Shown: positions 1 to 6,724 of the stretch, piece after piece | Position numbering within the stretch: position 1 is the first letter of the stretch | Layout of the letters: each line of letters opens with the position of its first letter | From: an uncultured Planctomycetaceae bacterium | Lineage (GTDB): Bacteria > Planctomycetota > Planctomycetia > Pirellulales > Pirellulaceae | Direction: 5' to 3' | DNA length: 8,918 nt | Assembly (NCBI GenBank): GCA_937967755.1 | Contig: CALBTA010000547.1 | Span: 1 to 8,918, forward strand | Notes under the pieces: model-generated | The model's database searches: none | What the model was told of the DNA's origin: nothing | What the model saw: only the letters and a program-made list of their open reading frames with translations | Program-made: the position numbers and the translations under genes

Positions 1-5
1 GCCCC

Positions 6-34
6 TTGCCCGAGTTTCGATGAAGCGATACGAT
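6..34 (+). promoter_or_regulatory. Possible sigma70-like promoter upstream of rpmE
   Basis: TTGCCC (6-11) and TACGAT (29-34) are separated by 17 bases. Each matches the -35 or -10 consensus at four of six positions. A start near base 41 would leave a leader of about 60 bases before rpmE. This is pattern matching only; planctomycete promoters are poorly predicted by this consensus, and the window edge hides the upstream gene. Confidence 0.22.
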
Positions 35-87
35 CTAAGATTCCACTAACCACGCGGAATCACTACCAACGCCGAAATCGGTGCTTC

Positions 88-91
88 GAGG
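88..91 (+). promoter_or_regulatory. Ribosome binding site of rpmE
   Basis: GAGG lies 8 bases before the ATG at 100. It supports that start, which gives the expected MK...HP.Y beginning of bL31. Confidence 0.5.
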
Positions 92-99
92 ATCATGCG

Positions 100-366
100 A
101 TGAAGAGCAGCGGCCACCCTAACTATTACGTCACCCAAGTTCGCTGCGGCTGCGGCAACGAGTTCACCACGCGCAGCACCTCGAAGGAACTGAAGATCGA
201 TATTTGCAGCGCCTGCCACCCCTTCTACACCGGCACGCAAAAGCACGTCGACGCGGCAGGGCGGATCGAGAAATTCCGCAACAAGTTCTCCAAAGGCGGC
301 TACGCCAGCCTGCAAAAGCCAAAGAAGAAAAAGCCGGCACGCCGACCCGTCGACGAAGACGAATAG
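100..366 (+). CDS. rpmE: 50S ribosomal protein L31 (bL31), zinc-binding type
   Basis: This 88-residue protein is ribosomal protein bL31, a small component of the large subunit near the central protuberance that helps bridge the subunits. The N-terminus has the family pattern (MK, then HP.YY). It keeps the four cysteines of the zinc-binding form: CxC at residues 16 and 18, and CxxC at 36 and 39, followed by HPFYTG at 40-45. It is longer than the roughly 70-residue E. coli protein because of a lysine-rich then acidic tail (about residues 73-88). The ATG at 100 has a GAGG site 8 bases upstream. It is followed by prfA after 150 bases, a common bacterial order of translation genes, so co-transcription is plausible. 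Because all four cysteines are present, this is not the zinc-independent paralogue (ykgM/rpmE2 type). Confidence 0.96.
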   Translation: MKSSGHPNYYVTQVRCGCGNEFTTRSTSKELKIDICSACHPFYTGTQKHVDAAGRIEKFRNKFSKGGYASLQKPKKKKPARRPVDEDE

Positions 367-471
367 GCAGCGCCTGCCGCGATCTCAATAGGCTTTTGCC
401 CCCGCTTGCGATATCATTGGAAGAGGATTGCTGCGCGCCCAGCGGGCCTTGCGGTGTTCATGACTTTCTCT

Positions 472-493
472 CGACGGCTTTGGAAGACCGTCG
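472..493 (+). other. Short hairpin in the rpmE-prfA spacer
   Basis: CGACGG (472-477) and CCGTCG (488-493) form a perfect 6-bp GC-rich stem with a 10-base loop. There is no following T run, so it does not look like an intrinsic terminator. It ends 9 bases before the prfA ribosome binding site and could be a leader structure or chance. The rest of the 367-516 spacer shows no gene. Confidence 0.25.
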
Positions 494-502
494 TACCGGC
501 TT

Positions 503-509
503 GGAAGAG
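503..509 (+). promoter_or_regulatory. Ribosome binding site of prfA
   Basis: GGAAGAG ends 7 bases before the ATG at 517. It favours that codon over the in-frame ATG at 526 (Met4). It is the clearest Shine-Dalgarno site in the window. Confidence 0.6.
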
Positions 510-516
510 TTAACCC

Positions 517-1599
517 ATGCGTGACATGCTCGAAAAGAAGCTCGACCGCTTCGAGGAACTGGAACGGCAGATGACCGATCCGGAGGTTCTCGCCGATTCG
601 CAGCGCATGGCCAACGTCGCCCGGGAACATGGTTCGCTCGCCAAGATGGCCAACAAGTACCGGCACTTCAAGGGCCTTAACGAACAGATCATCGAAGCCC
701 GCGAGATGCTCGCCGGCGACGACCCCGATATGAAGGAACTGGCCGAGGCGGAAATTCCTGAGCTAAAGACGGAACGCGAGGCGCTCTGGCAGGAACTTTT
801 GGATGCAACCATCGGCGGCGAGGATGCCAACCGTACGCGCTGCATCATGGAGATCCGCAGCGGCACCGGCGGCGACGAAGCGGCCCTGTTTGCCCGCGAT
901 TTGTTTGAGATGTACAAACGTCATGCGGCCAACAAAGGCTGGAAGATCGAGATTATGGAGTCCAACGCCACCGACATGGGAGGGTTCTCGCGGATTACCC
1001 TCGGCATCGAAGGCGAAGGGGTCTACCGCGAGATGCAGTACGAAAGCGGCGGCCACCGGGTACAGCGCGTGCCGGAAACCGAAACGCAGGGCCGCGTCCA
1101 CACCTCGGCCGCCACCGTGGCCGTCATGCCCGAGCCGGAAGATGTCGAGGTCGAACTGAAGCCCGACGATTACACCAAAGAACTTTACGCGGCCAGCAGC
1201 GGGCCCGGCGGGCAGCATGTGAACAAAACCGCATCGGCCGTCCGGCTGGTGCACAAGGAAACCGGCCTCGAGGTGAAGTGCAGCGACGAACGCAGTCAGC
1301 ACAAGAACCTGGCCCGGGCGCTGCGCCGGATGAAAGCCGCCCTGTACGACCAGGCCCGGCAAGAGGAAGCCAAGAAGCGCAGCGACATGCGGAAAACCCT
1401 CGTCGGTTCCGGCGACCGCAGCGAGCGGATCCGCACCTACAACTACCCGCAAAACCGCGTCACCGATCACCGCATCAACTTCTCGGTCCACAAGCTCGAT
1501 CAGGTCATGCTCGGCGACTTACAAATGGTCACCGACGCCCTGATCGACTACGAGCGCGAACAACAACGCGGCGACATGGATGTGGATCTTGACGAGTGA
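517..1599 (+). CDS. prfA: Peptide chain release factor 1 (RF1)
   Basis: This 360-residue protein is a class I release factor that reads UAA and UAG in the ribosomal A site and triggers peptidyl-tRNA hydrolysis. The length matches E. coli RF1 (360). The N-terminal helical domain covers about residues 1-100. [11 protein letters not shown] is at 116-126. The stop-recognition tripeptide appears as PET (186-188) in the context [14 protein letters not shown], matching the RF1 PxT pattern rather than the RF2 SPF pattern. The catalytic GGQ is at 231-233 ([12 protein letters not shown]). The C-terminal part keeps [23 protein letters not shown] (about 297-319, here in pieces: [10 protein letters not shown], then [13 protein letters not shown]). 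The start is set by the GGAAGAG site. prmC, which methylates the GGQ glutamine, lies about 450 bases downstream in the same direction. A stop at UAG in pabB in this window would be read by this factor. Confidence 0.97.
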   Translation: MRDMLEKKLDRFEELERQMTDPEVLADSQRMANVAREHGSLAKMANKYRHFKGLNEQIIEAREMLAGDDPDMKELAEAEIPELKTEREALWQELLDATIGGEDANRTRCIMEIRSGTGGDEAALFARDLFEMYKRHAANKGWKIEIMESNATDMGGFSRITLGIEGEGVYREMQYESGGHRVQRVPETETQGRVHTSAATVAVMPEPEDVEVELKPDDYTKELYAASSGPGGQHVNKTASAVRLVHKETGLEVKCSDERSQHKNLARALRRMKAALYDQARQEEAKKRSDMRKTLVGSGDRSERIRTYNYPQNRVTDHRINFSVHKLDQVMLGDLQMVTDALIDYEREQQRGDMDVDLDE

Positions 1600-1609
1600 A
1601 TGACCTCCC

Positions 1610-2005
1610 ATGCACCAGATCGACAACCCTTACAGATCGCCTACTTTCGCTTCATCGAGAAAGCGAAGAAGATTGCCCAAGCCTTTTCCGGGCACTGCGA
1701 CGGGTTGTATCGTACTCTCAGTCCTGTTGTGGCCGATCATAGCGCTCGCGACTGATCTGCTGGGCATCTGGTTGGAGCCCGCGCTACACATCAATGACTT
1801 TGGGATGGCAGTTTCGACCTTCACGATGCCGATGGCATTCATTGCCGGGATGCTTTTGTGGTTTCGCGGGTTCCTCTTATCGAGGGAATACACCACTCGT
1901 TCGGCAGTGTTGCAAGCGATTTGCACGCTGCCATGTTGGATCGCCGTTACGGCGATCGCGACCGTTTTCTTATTTCCAATGGGCCGGATTAGCGGGACTT
2001 TCTAA
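1610..2005 (+). CDS. Hypothetical small membrane protein with N-terminal NPYRSP motif
   Basis: I do not recognise a function for this 131-residue protein. The N-terminus reads MHQIDNPYRSP, with NPYRSP at residues 6-11. NPYxSP-like starts recur in many small planctomycete membrane proteins, so this looks lineage-specific. A basic stretch (KRRRLPK, about 18-24) follows. There are three likely membrane helices at about 30-54, 66-90 and 99-124, and a short tail. The ATG lies 10 bases after the prfA stop with no visible Shine-Dalgarno site, so translation may depend on prfA. The DNA looks more AT-rich than its neighbours. It sits between prfA and prmC, but nothing in the sequence ties it to translation termination. 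Confidence is fair that it is a gene and low on any role. Confidence 0.72.
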   Translation: MHQIDNPYRSPTFASSRKRRRLPKPFPGTATGCIVLSVLLWPIIALATDLLGIWLEPALHINDFGMAVSTFTMPMAFIAGMLLWFRGFLLSREYTTRSAVLQAICTLPCWIAVTAIATVFLFPMGRISGTF

Positions 2006-2056
2006 GTTGCGCAAGCCCTTCGCCCCGGCGCTCGTTCACTTCAATTCACTTCCCCA

Positions 2057-2944
2057 ATGACCGACCAGCAGACGTGGACCATTGGGCGGCTGCTGACTTG
2101 GACGACTGATTATTTGCGCAACCACGGCAGCGATTCGCCACGGTTGGATGCCGAGGTGCTGCTGGCCCACGCCCGCGGCTGCCAGCGAATTGAACTGTAC
2201 ACGGCGTTCGATGAGGAGGCGGGCGAGGAAGTCCGCGTCGCCTTCCGCGAGATGGTTCGCCGCCGGGCCGAAGCCGCGCCGGTTGCCTACCTGGTCGGCG
2301 GCAAGGAGTTCTTCTCGCTGCACTTCCGAGTCAGTGAAGACGTTCTAATTCCACGGCCCGAGACCGAACTGCTGGTCGTCTCGCTGCTTGACAAAGCCAA
2401 AGCGTTGTCGTCAACGGCAGAGACACTGCACATCGCCGATGTCGGAACCGGCAGCGGCGTTCTGGCGGTCTGCGCCGCGAAGCATCTGCCCAGCGCCCAA
2501 GTAAAAGCGATCGACATCAGCCCCGCGGCGCTTGAGATCGCCCGTAAGAACGCCAACCTTCACAACGTGAATGATCGCATCGAGTTCATCGAAGGCGATT
2601 TGCTCACCGCGCTTCCGGCCGAGCCGGCGTTTGACTTCATCGTCAGCAACCCACCCTACATCGGCGACGGCGAGTTCGACGCGCTGCCCGACGACGTCCG
2701 CCTACACGAACCGCGCATCGCACTAACTTCAGGCCCTACCGGCACAGAGATCATCGAACAACTCATCCCCCAAGCCGCCGAGCGCTTAAAACCCGGCGGC
2801 TGGCTAATGATCGAAATCAGCCCGATCATCGCCACCGCTGTACAACAGTTGTTTGCCAACGGACCACGATTTGAAACCGCGGCCATCGTCAAAGACCACG
2901 CGCAACACCCCCGAGTAATCACCGCCCGCCGCGCTGCCGATTGA
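2057..2944 (+). CDS. prmC: Release factor glutamine methyltransferase (PrmC)
   Basis: This 295-residue SAM-dependent enzyme N5-methylates the GGQ glutamine of release factors RF1 and RF2, which improves termination. The N-terminal helical substrate-binding domain spans about 1-90, with PVAYL at 75-79. The linker motif IPRPETE is at 98-104. The Rossmann methyltransferase domain begins with the SAM-binding glycine loop DVGTGSG (128-134). The acidic residue binding the SAM ribose is likely in the strand AIDIS (151-155). The catalytic NPPY is at 198-201 and contacts the target amide. It is slightly longer than E. coli PrmC (277). No Shine-Dalgarno site precedes the ATG at 2057, but the start places the WTIGRLL segment where family members usually have it. 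NPPY plus IPRPETE distinguishes it from the 50S L3 methylase PrmB fairly well, and the nearby prfA supports the call. Confidence 0.95.
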   Translation: MTDQQTWTIGRLLTWTTDYLRNHGSDSPRLDAEVLLAHARGCQRIELYTAFDEEAGEEVRVAFREMVRRRAEAAPVAYLVGGKEFFSLHFRVSEDVLIPRPETELLVVSLLDKAKALSSTAETLHIADVGTGSGVLAVCAAKHLPSAQVKAIDISPAALEIARKNANLHNVNDRIEFIEGDLLTALPAEPAFDFIVSNPPYIGDGEFDALPDDVRLHEPRIALTSGPTGTEIIEQLIPQAAERLKPGGWLMIEISPIIATAVQQLFANGPRFETAAIVKDHAQHPRVITARRAAD

Positions 2945-2957
2945 CCCATCGTCAATC
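2939..2957 (+). other. Perfect hairpin spanning the prmC stop codon
   Basis: GATTGAC (2939-2945) pairs with GTCAATC (2951-2957) around the 5-base loop CCATC. The TGA of prmC (2942-2944) lies inside the stem. No T run follows directly; a run of six T at 3005-3010 is too far away to make a standard terminator. It could still stabilise or end the transcript between convergent genes. Confidence 0.3.
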
Positions 2958-3051
2958 TGCCACCCAGAGCCTCGGCAGGGCATCGCCTAGGATTTGTGCT
3001 GTCATTTTTTAACTCGAACCAAGACTCACTCTTCGGGCTGATACTCCGGAA

Positions 3052-3078
3052 CGATGTCTGGCGTCAGTCGAGACATTG
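3052..3078. other. Inverted repeat in the prmC/glmM convergent spacer
   Basis: CGATGTCT (3052-3059) and AGACATTG (3071-3078) can form an 8-bp stem with one G-T pair and an 11-base loop. It lies just past the glmM-like stop codon, so it might protect or end the minus-strand transcript, but neither strand has a T tract after it. The remainder of 2958-3091 shows no gene. Confidence 0.22.
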
Positions 3079-3091
3079 ACCACTCGCTGCG

Positions 3092-4438
3092 CTAACCGAT
3101 CACTTCGCAAGTCACTTCACAAAGATCGGCCGCTTCTGCTTCGGTTGCTGCTTCGGCGATGATGCGCACGATCGGTTCGGTATTGCTAGCCCGGATCAGC
3201 AGCCAGCGATCGGGCCAGTCGAGGCGCAGCCCGTCCATGCGGTTGGGCACGGCTTCGCTGAAATGCTGTTCCAATTGGTCGAGGGCGGCTGGGATCTTGT
3301 CGCGCGCCACGGTCACTTTCGATTTGTGGATCGCGTAGCTCGGCAGCTCATCGGCCAGTGCGCTGACCGGTATGTCGCGCGCGGCCATGGCATCCAAAAT
3401 TCGCGCCATGGCGACGAAGCTGTCGCGGACGTAGCCCACGCGGGGGTCGATCGGGCCGCCGTTGCCTTCGCCACCGAAAACTGCGTCATGGGCGATCATC
3501 ATATCGCAAACGTTCGCTTCACCGACGGCCGAAATGCGGCAATCGAATCCGGCGGCACTGGCGATGTCTTGCGACATCCGGCTGGTGGCACAATTGGTAA
3601 CAACCGTGCCGCCGTCGCGGTCGGTTTGCAGCAGCACCTGGTTCAGGCAAATCGCCAGCGTGTATTCCTCGCCGATGTAACGCCCGTTCTCATCGATCAC
3701 CGCCAGGCGGTCGGCGTCGGGGTCTTGGCAAAACCCGACCGCCGCGCCGGCTTCCCTCACCCGTCCGCAACCGCCCTTTAGGTTCTCAGCAGTCGGTTCC
3801 GCTTCGTGCGCGAAATTTCCATCAGGCGTATCGCCCAGGATCGTCGCATCGCAGTTCAACTCATTCAGCAACCGCCCACCCAGCAAGCTGCCCGCGCCAT
3901 GATTAGAATCGAGCAACACGCGAAAGCCCTTCGCGCGGATTGCTTCCACGTCGACCGTTGCCAGGACCAGTCGAAGATGTTCTTCGGCGGTATCGTCGGA
4001 TTGAATAACGCTGCCTAATCCATCGTGCCGTGCCCATGCGAAGTCGCCGGCGTTGTAAGCGTCGCGCACTTGCTCGCCGGTCGCGGCGTCGACGACGCGT
4101 CCTTCGGCTGAGAACAATTTCATCCCATTGTAGGGCGCGGGGTTGTGGCTGGCGGAAATTTGGATGCCGCCGGCGGCGCTCCGCGCCCTGACCAGCACGC
4201 CTGTGGTCGGCGTGGCGGCGATGTCGGCGTCGATAACATCCCGCCCCATCGCGGAAAGCGAGCTGCGCACCGCATCGGCCAGCATCCGCCCGCTCCCCCG
4301 CCCATCGCGCGTGACAACAATCGGGCCTTCACGAAGGCTTCCGGCGAACGCCGCCGCATAACGCACCGCCACCTCCGGCGTCAGTGTCTCACCTACGATT
4401 CCCCGCAATCCCGAGACGCTAATGATTAGTTCGCTCAT
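3092..4438 (-). CDS. glmM: Phosphoglucosamine mutase-like alpha-D-phosphohexomutase
   Basis: This 448-residue protein is a phosphohexomutase that moves phosphate between C6 and C1 of a sugar phosphate. The most likely role is glucosamine-6-P to glucosamine-1-P, on the route to UDP-GlcNAc and peptidoglycan. All four family motifs are visible. SGLRGIVGE starts at residue 9. The catalytic phosphoserine loop SASHNP is at 95-100, with Ser97 as phosphate carrier. The metal loop DPDADR is at 239-244. The sugar-specificity loop GEGNGG is at 323-328. The phosphate-binding RASNTEP is at 416-422. The GEGNGG loop differs from the GEQSGH of E. coli GlmM and the GEMSGH of PMM/PGM enzymes. It resembles archaeal-type mutases, so mannose- or glucose-phosphate could also be substrates. 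A weak GGAAAA lies about 6 bases before the ATG at 4438. pabA ends 186 bases upstream on the same strand. Confidence 0.85.
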   Translation of the reverse strand: MSELIISVSGLRGIVGETLTPEVAVRYAAAFAGSLREGPIVVTRDGRGSGRMLADAVRSSLSAMGRDVIDADIAATPTTGVLVRARSAAGGIQISASHNPAPYNGMKLFSAEGRVVDAATGEQVRDAYNAGDFAWARHDGLGSVIQSDDTAEEHLRLVLATVDVEAIRAKGFRVLLDSNHGAGSLLGGRLLNELNCDATILGDTPDGNFAHEAEPTAENLKGGCGRVREAGAAVGFCQDPDADRLAVIDENGRYIGEEYTLAICLNQVLLQTDRDGGTVVTNCATSRMSQDIASAAGFDCRISAVGEANVCDMMIAHDAVFGGEGNGGPIDPRVGYVRDSFVAMARILDAMAARDIPVSALADELPSYAIHKSKVTVARDKIPAALDQLEQHFSEAVPNRMDGLRLDWPDRWLLIRASNTEPIVRIIAEAATEAEAADLCEVTCEVIG

Positions 4439-4624
4439 GCCGTGTTTTCCAATCCGTACTTGAAAGAATCTCCGTTAGGCCACATCGCCCTGTCGCAGCG
4501 ACTGTTTAAGCGATTCTACAACGCAGGCCAAATTTCGGAGAGGTCTTCTGTTTCGTGATTCCGGCCAACACATCCTAGCTACCCACTCGTCCGAATTCGT
4601 GGCAAAGAGCAGATCTTGGCCAAG
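4439..4624 (-). other. Spacer between pabA and the glmM-like gene
   Basis: No gene is visible in this 186-base gap between two genes on the same strand. It could hold the glmM promoter: a TAGAAT hexamer is present on the minus strand, but no -35 sequence is correctly spaced from it. CTTGGCCAAG (4615-4624) is a perfect 10-bp palindrome immediately after the pabA stop, of unknown meaning. Confidence 0.3.
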
Positions 4625-5290
4625 CTAAAAGGTAATAGGGCTGCGGGGTGGCGCAGGCGGTTTCGGTTCCGATGCACACAGTTCATCATCGCGGGTTGGC
4701 AATCGACCTGCCGAAACAGCGATATCCGCCGAGCGCAGGAAATTTACCAATAGACTGAATCCATGCTCGGTCAAGATTGCCTCGGGGTGGAACTGCACGC
4801 CGAATACCGGATGTGCCCGGTGGCACAGGGCCATCGGCGTACCTTCGCTCGTTCGCGATGAAAGTTCCAATTCCGCCGGCAGGCATGTTTCGTCCACAAT
4901 CAGCGAATGGTACCGGCAAACGGTTAGCGGGTTGGGCAGGCCGGCGAACAGTTCCGAATGGTCGTGCGTGATTTCGCTCGTTCTACCATGAACCGGTTCA
5001 TCGGCGCGGACGACCGCTCCGCCCAACGCGGTTGCGATGCACTGATGCCCCAGGCACACACCGAGCATAGGAACGCAATTGTGATACGTGCGAACAACAT
5101 CTTCGCAAACACCCGCTTCCTTGGGCGTGCAGGGGCCAGGTGAAAGCACAATCGCCGCCGGATTGATTTCGGCGATCTCATCCACCGTGATCGCATCGTT
5201 CCGCACCACGCGTGCCGCTTGCCCCAGTCGCACGAAATACCGCGCAAGGTTATGCACGAAGCTATCGAAGTTGTCGATCAACAGAATCAT
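4625..5290 (-). CDS. pabA: Aminodeoxychorismate/anthranilate synthase glutamine amidotransferase subunit
   Basis: This 221-residue protein is a class I glutamine amidotransferase. It releases ammonia from glutamine and delivers it to a chorismate-using partner (PabB or TrpE). The N-terminus MILLIDNFDSFVHNL is typical. The oxyanion-region motif SPGPCTP is at 50-56. The nucleophile Cys79 is in GVCLGHQ (77-83). HGRTSEI is at 101-107. The triad is completed by His168 and Glu170 in FHPE (167-170). The start at 5290 overlaps the pabB stop by four bases (ATGA), so the frame open further upstream is not used. The partner upstream is PabB-like, so a role in p-aminobenzoate synthesis is favoured; such subunits often also serve TrpE. 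After the last conserved helix (about residue 187) there is a polar, proline-rich tail of some 30 residues (ending PAPPRSPITF) that the family does not require. The protein is expected to be cytoplasmic. Confidence 0.93.
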   Translation of the reverse strand: MILLIDNFDSFVHNLARYFVRLGQAARVVRNDAITVDEIAEINPAAIVLSPGPCTPKEAGVCEDVVRTYHNCVPMLGVCLGHQCIATALGGAVVRADEPVHGRTSEITHDHSELFAGLPNPLTVCRYHSLIVDETCLPAELELSSRTSEGTPMALCHRAHPVFGVQFHPEAILTEHGFSLLVNFLRSADIAVSAGRLPTRDDELCASEPKPPAPPRSPITF

Positions 5291-6210
5291 TCGTCCAGCG
5301 CCGCCAGCATGCCCGCCGCCTTGTGCCATGTTTCTTCGTATTCCGCCTGCGGGTCGCTTTGCGCGACGATGCCGCCGCCGACGGGCAACTGCCGCCAGCC
5401 GCCGGCAACGGTGATGGTGCGAATCAGAATGTTCCAGTCCATCGCACCGTCGAACCCAATGTAACCCATCGAACCGCAGTACGCCCCCCGGGCGGTCGGC
5501 TCCAACTCGGCGATGATTTCCATCGCCCGCACTTTCGGGGCACCAGTGATCGATCCGCCTGGAAACGACGCCCGCAACAAGTCGACCGGATCGCAATCCT
5601 CTCCAAGCTTCCCCTGCACGACGGAAACTAGGTGCTGCACCGTTTGATAAACCTCCAGGCGGCACAAGTCGCTGACGAAAATGCTCTCCGGCTCACAGAC
5701 GCGCGACAGATCGTTCCGCAGCAGGTCGACGATCATCACGTTCTCCGCCCGGTCCTTCTCGCTGGCCTTCAGTTGATCGCCTGTGAAAAGATCGGCTTCG
5801 GGCAGCGGGTTACGGCGGCGGGTTCCTTTGATCGGGCGGGTTTCGACGTCGCGGCCATTCAGCTTGAGGAACCGCTCGGGCGAGGCGCTGGCGATTTGAA
5901 AATTCTCTCCCGCGAAGTATCCCGCGAACGTGGCCGGGTTGCGATTTCGCAGCCGTAGGTAGAGCGAAACCGGATCCCCATCATCAGGGTGCAGCAGCCG
6001 CTGTGCCAGGTTCACTTGAAAGACATCCCCGGCGTGGATGTACTCAATCGCCTGTTCCGCTGCCTGCAAATAGCGCTGATGGGAGAAGTTGCTGGTGAGC
6101 TGATTGTGAAAATCGGCTGGGAATTGGGGAGCGAGTTGCTCGCGGCTGATAGTACCGTTTGCCGAACATGCGTCGCCGCCCGTCGCTTCGCTATTTGCTT
6201 TGCCGCGAAT
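5287..6210 (-). CDS. pabB: PabB C-terminal chorismate-binding half (after the TAG)
   Basis: The frame is open from just after the TAG to the TGA at 5287. It contains the chorismate-binding domain with all its motifs intact: AIEYIHAGDVFQVNLAQR, the ETRPIKGTRRR block with the PabB-type lysine, EKDRAENVMIVDLLRNDLSRV, FPGGSITGAPK, and GYIGFDG near the C-terminus. There is no ATG or GTG start before the conserved domain; the only candidate is a TTG at 6067-6069, without a Shine-Dalgarno site. The intact motifs suggest that any disruption is recent or that the half is still made, for example by read-through of the TAG. Confidence 0.65.
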   Translation of the reverse strand: MRGKANSEATGGDACSANGTISREQLAPQFPADFHNQLTSNFSHQRYLQAAEQAIEYIHAGDVFQVNLAQRLLHPDDGDPVSLYLRLRNRNPATFAGYFAGENFQIASASPERFLKLNGRDVETRPIKGTRRRNPLPEADLFTGDQLKASEKDRAENVMIVDLLRNDLSRVCEPESIFVSDLCRLEVYQTVQHLVSVVQGKLGEDCDPVDLLRASFPGGSITGAPKVRAMEIIAELEPTARGAYCGSMGYIGFDGAMDWNILIRTITVAGGWRQLPVGGGIVAQSDPQAEYEETWHKAAGMLAALDE

Positions 6211-6213
6211 CTA
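6211..6213 (-). other. In-frame TAG at codon 164 of pabB
   Basis: The minus strand reads CAA TAT GAA TCA TAG ATT CGC GGC across this point. A single base change (for example to CAG) would restore one uninterrupted PabB frame. The next base after the stop is A. Confidence 0.9.
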
Positions 6214-6702
6214 TGATTCATATTGTTTGATGTGCAGGCGAGCGCGTTTTACGCGCGCCGCATCGTCGGATTCCGGCCAGCCGTGCGAAATAATCCAGGC
6301 GTGGTCTTCGGCGTGGTCCCAGGCCAACACCGTGTCGTACAAGCCGATTGCCAGTTGCGGAATTTGGAATTCGTCGACCGCTGGGGACGGAATCTCTTCC
6401 AGGCTTCGACCCAGGTCATAGCTCAACAAGCCCGCGGCCCCGCCTTGAAGCGGCGGCAAGCCGGCAATCGACTGCGAGCGGTACGGGGCGATGCGTTGCT
6501 GCAACTCAGCAAGCGGATCGGGCTTATCCGCTGGAATCTGAAAGTACTCGAACGGGTCGGCCGTGAGAAACGAATACCGTCCGAGCGCCTCGTGTCGCAT
6601 TGCGCTATCCAGGAACAGGCAGTGCGGCCGCGCCGCCAAAGCACGAAACGCCGCCTGGGCATCGGGCGGGGGGGTTAGTTGTTTGACGAGGGGCAATTGC
6701 AT
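6211..6702 (-). CDS. pabB: PabB N-terminal half (163 residues before the TAG)
   Basis: This fragment corresponds to the anthranilate synthase component I N-terminal domain. Visible family segments are LDSA (31-34), LGRYSF (40-45) followed by DPFEYF, and the glycine-rich GGAAGLLSYDLGRSLEEIP (87-105). It ends in the domain linker at LHIKQYES. The ATG at 6702 is chosen because translation further upstream runs through the palindromic repeat and gives repeat-derived residues (HPGPLPGGEGE). A GTG at 6711 is an alternative. No clear Shine-Dalgarno site is seen. On its own this half lacks the chorismate site and would not be active. Confidence 0.7.
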   Translation of the reverse strand: MQLPLVKQLTPPPDAQAAFRALAARPHCLFLDSAMRHEALGRYSFLTADPFEYFQIPADKPDPLAELQQRIAPYRSQSIAGLPPLQGGAAGLLSYDLGRSLEEIPSPAVDEFQIPQLAIGLYDTVLAWDHAEDHAWIISHGWPESDDAARVKRARLHIKQYES

Positions 6703-6724
6703 TGCGCGCACGAGTACGTATTCT

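Larger units (their letters stand above)
5287..6702 (-). pseudogene. pabB: pabB, aminodeoxychorismate synthase component I, interrupted by an in-frame TAG
   Basis: Read from the ATG at 6702 to the TGA at 5287-5289, this is one frame of 472 codons. That is close to the usual PabB length (453 in E. coli), and codon 164 is TAG. Both halves are in the same frame with no indel, and the 47 codons after the TAG read as a normal inter-domain linker leading into NFSHQRYLQAAEQAIEYI. The enzyme would convert chorismate plus PabA-derived ammonia to 4-amino-4-deoxychorismate, the precursor of p-aminobenzoate. The lysine in PIKGT (codon 292) is the PabB signature; TrpE usually has alanine there. The TAG may be a true null mutation, a sequence error, or a read-through site; the sequence alone cannot decide. 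It overlaps pabA by ATGA. A bipartite palindromic repeat lies directly upstream. Confidence 0.8.

Noticed and set aside
763..1491. Long minus-strand ORF opposite prfA (242 residues)
   Set aside because: It lies entirely antisense to a well-supported RF1 gene, has no recognisable motif, and is typical of high-GC shadow frames.
1600..1755. Short ORF starting ATG at 1600 directly after the prfA stop
   Set aside because: It is out of frame with the membrane protein that has clear helices and the NPYRSP motif, has no ribosome binding site and is only about 50 codons.
3005..3010. Run of six T after prmC as an intrinsic terminator
   Set aside because: No adequate stem lies immediately upstream; the nearest hairpin (2939-2957) is nearly 50 bases away.
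3263..3781. Plus-strand ORF of 172 residues opposite the glmM-like gene
   Set aside because: It is antisense to a clear mutase, of biased composition and without family features.
5291..5665. Extended N-terminus for pabA from 5665
   Set aside because: It runs out of frame through conserved pabB sequence; MILLIDNF at 5290 is the normal start and overlaps the pabB stop as ATGA.
5287..6702. Anthranilate synthase (TrpE/TrpG) rather than PabB/PabA
   Set aside because: The chorismate-binding half has PIKGT with the PabB-type lysine, whereas TrpE normally has alanine there; no other trp genes are nearby. PabA could still be shared with TrpE.
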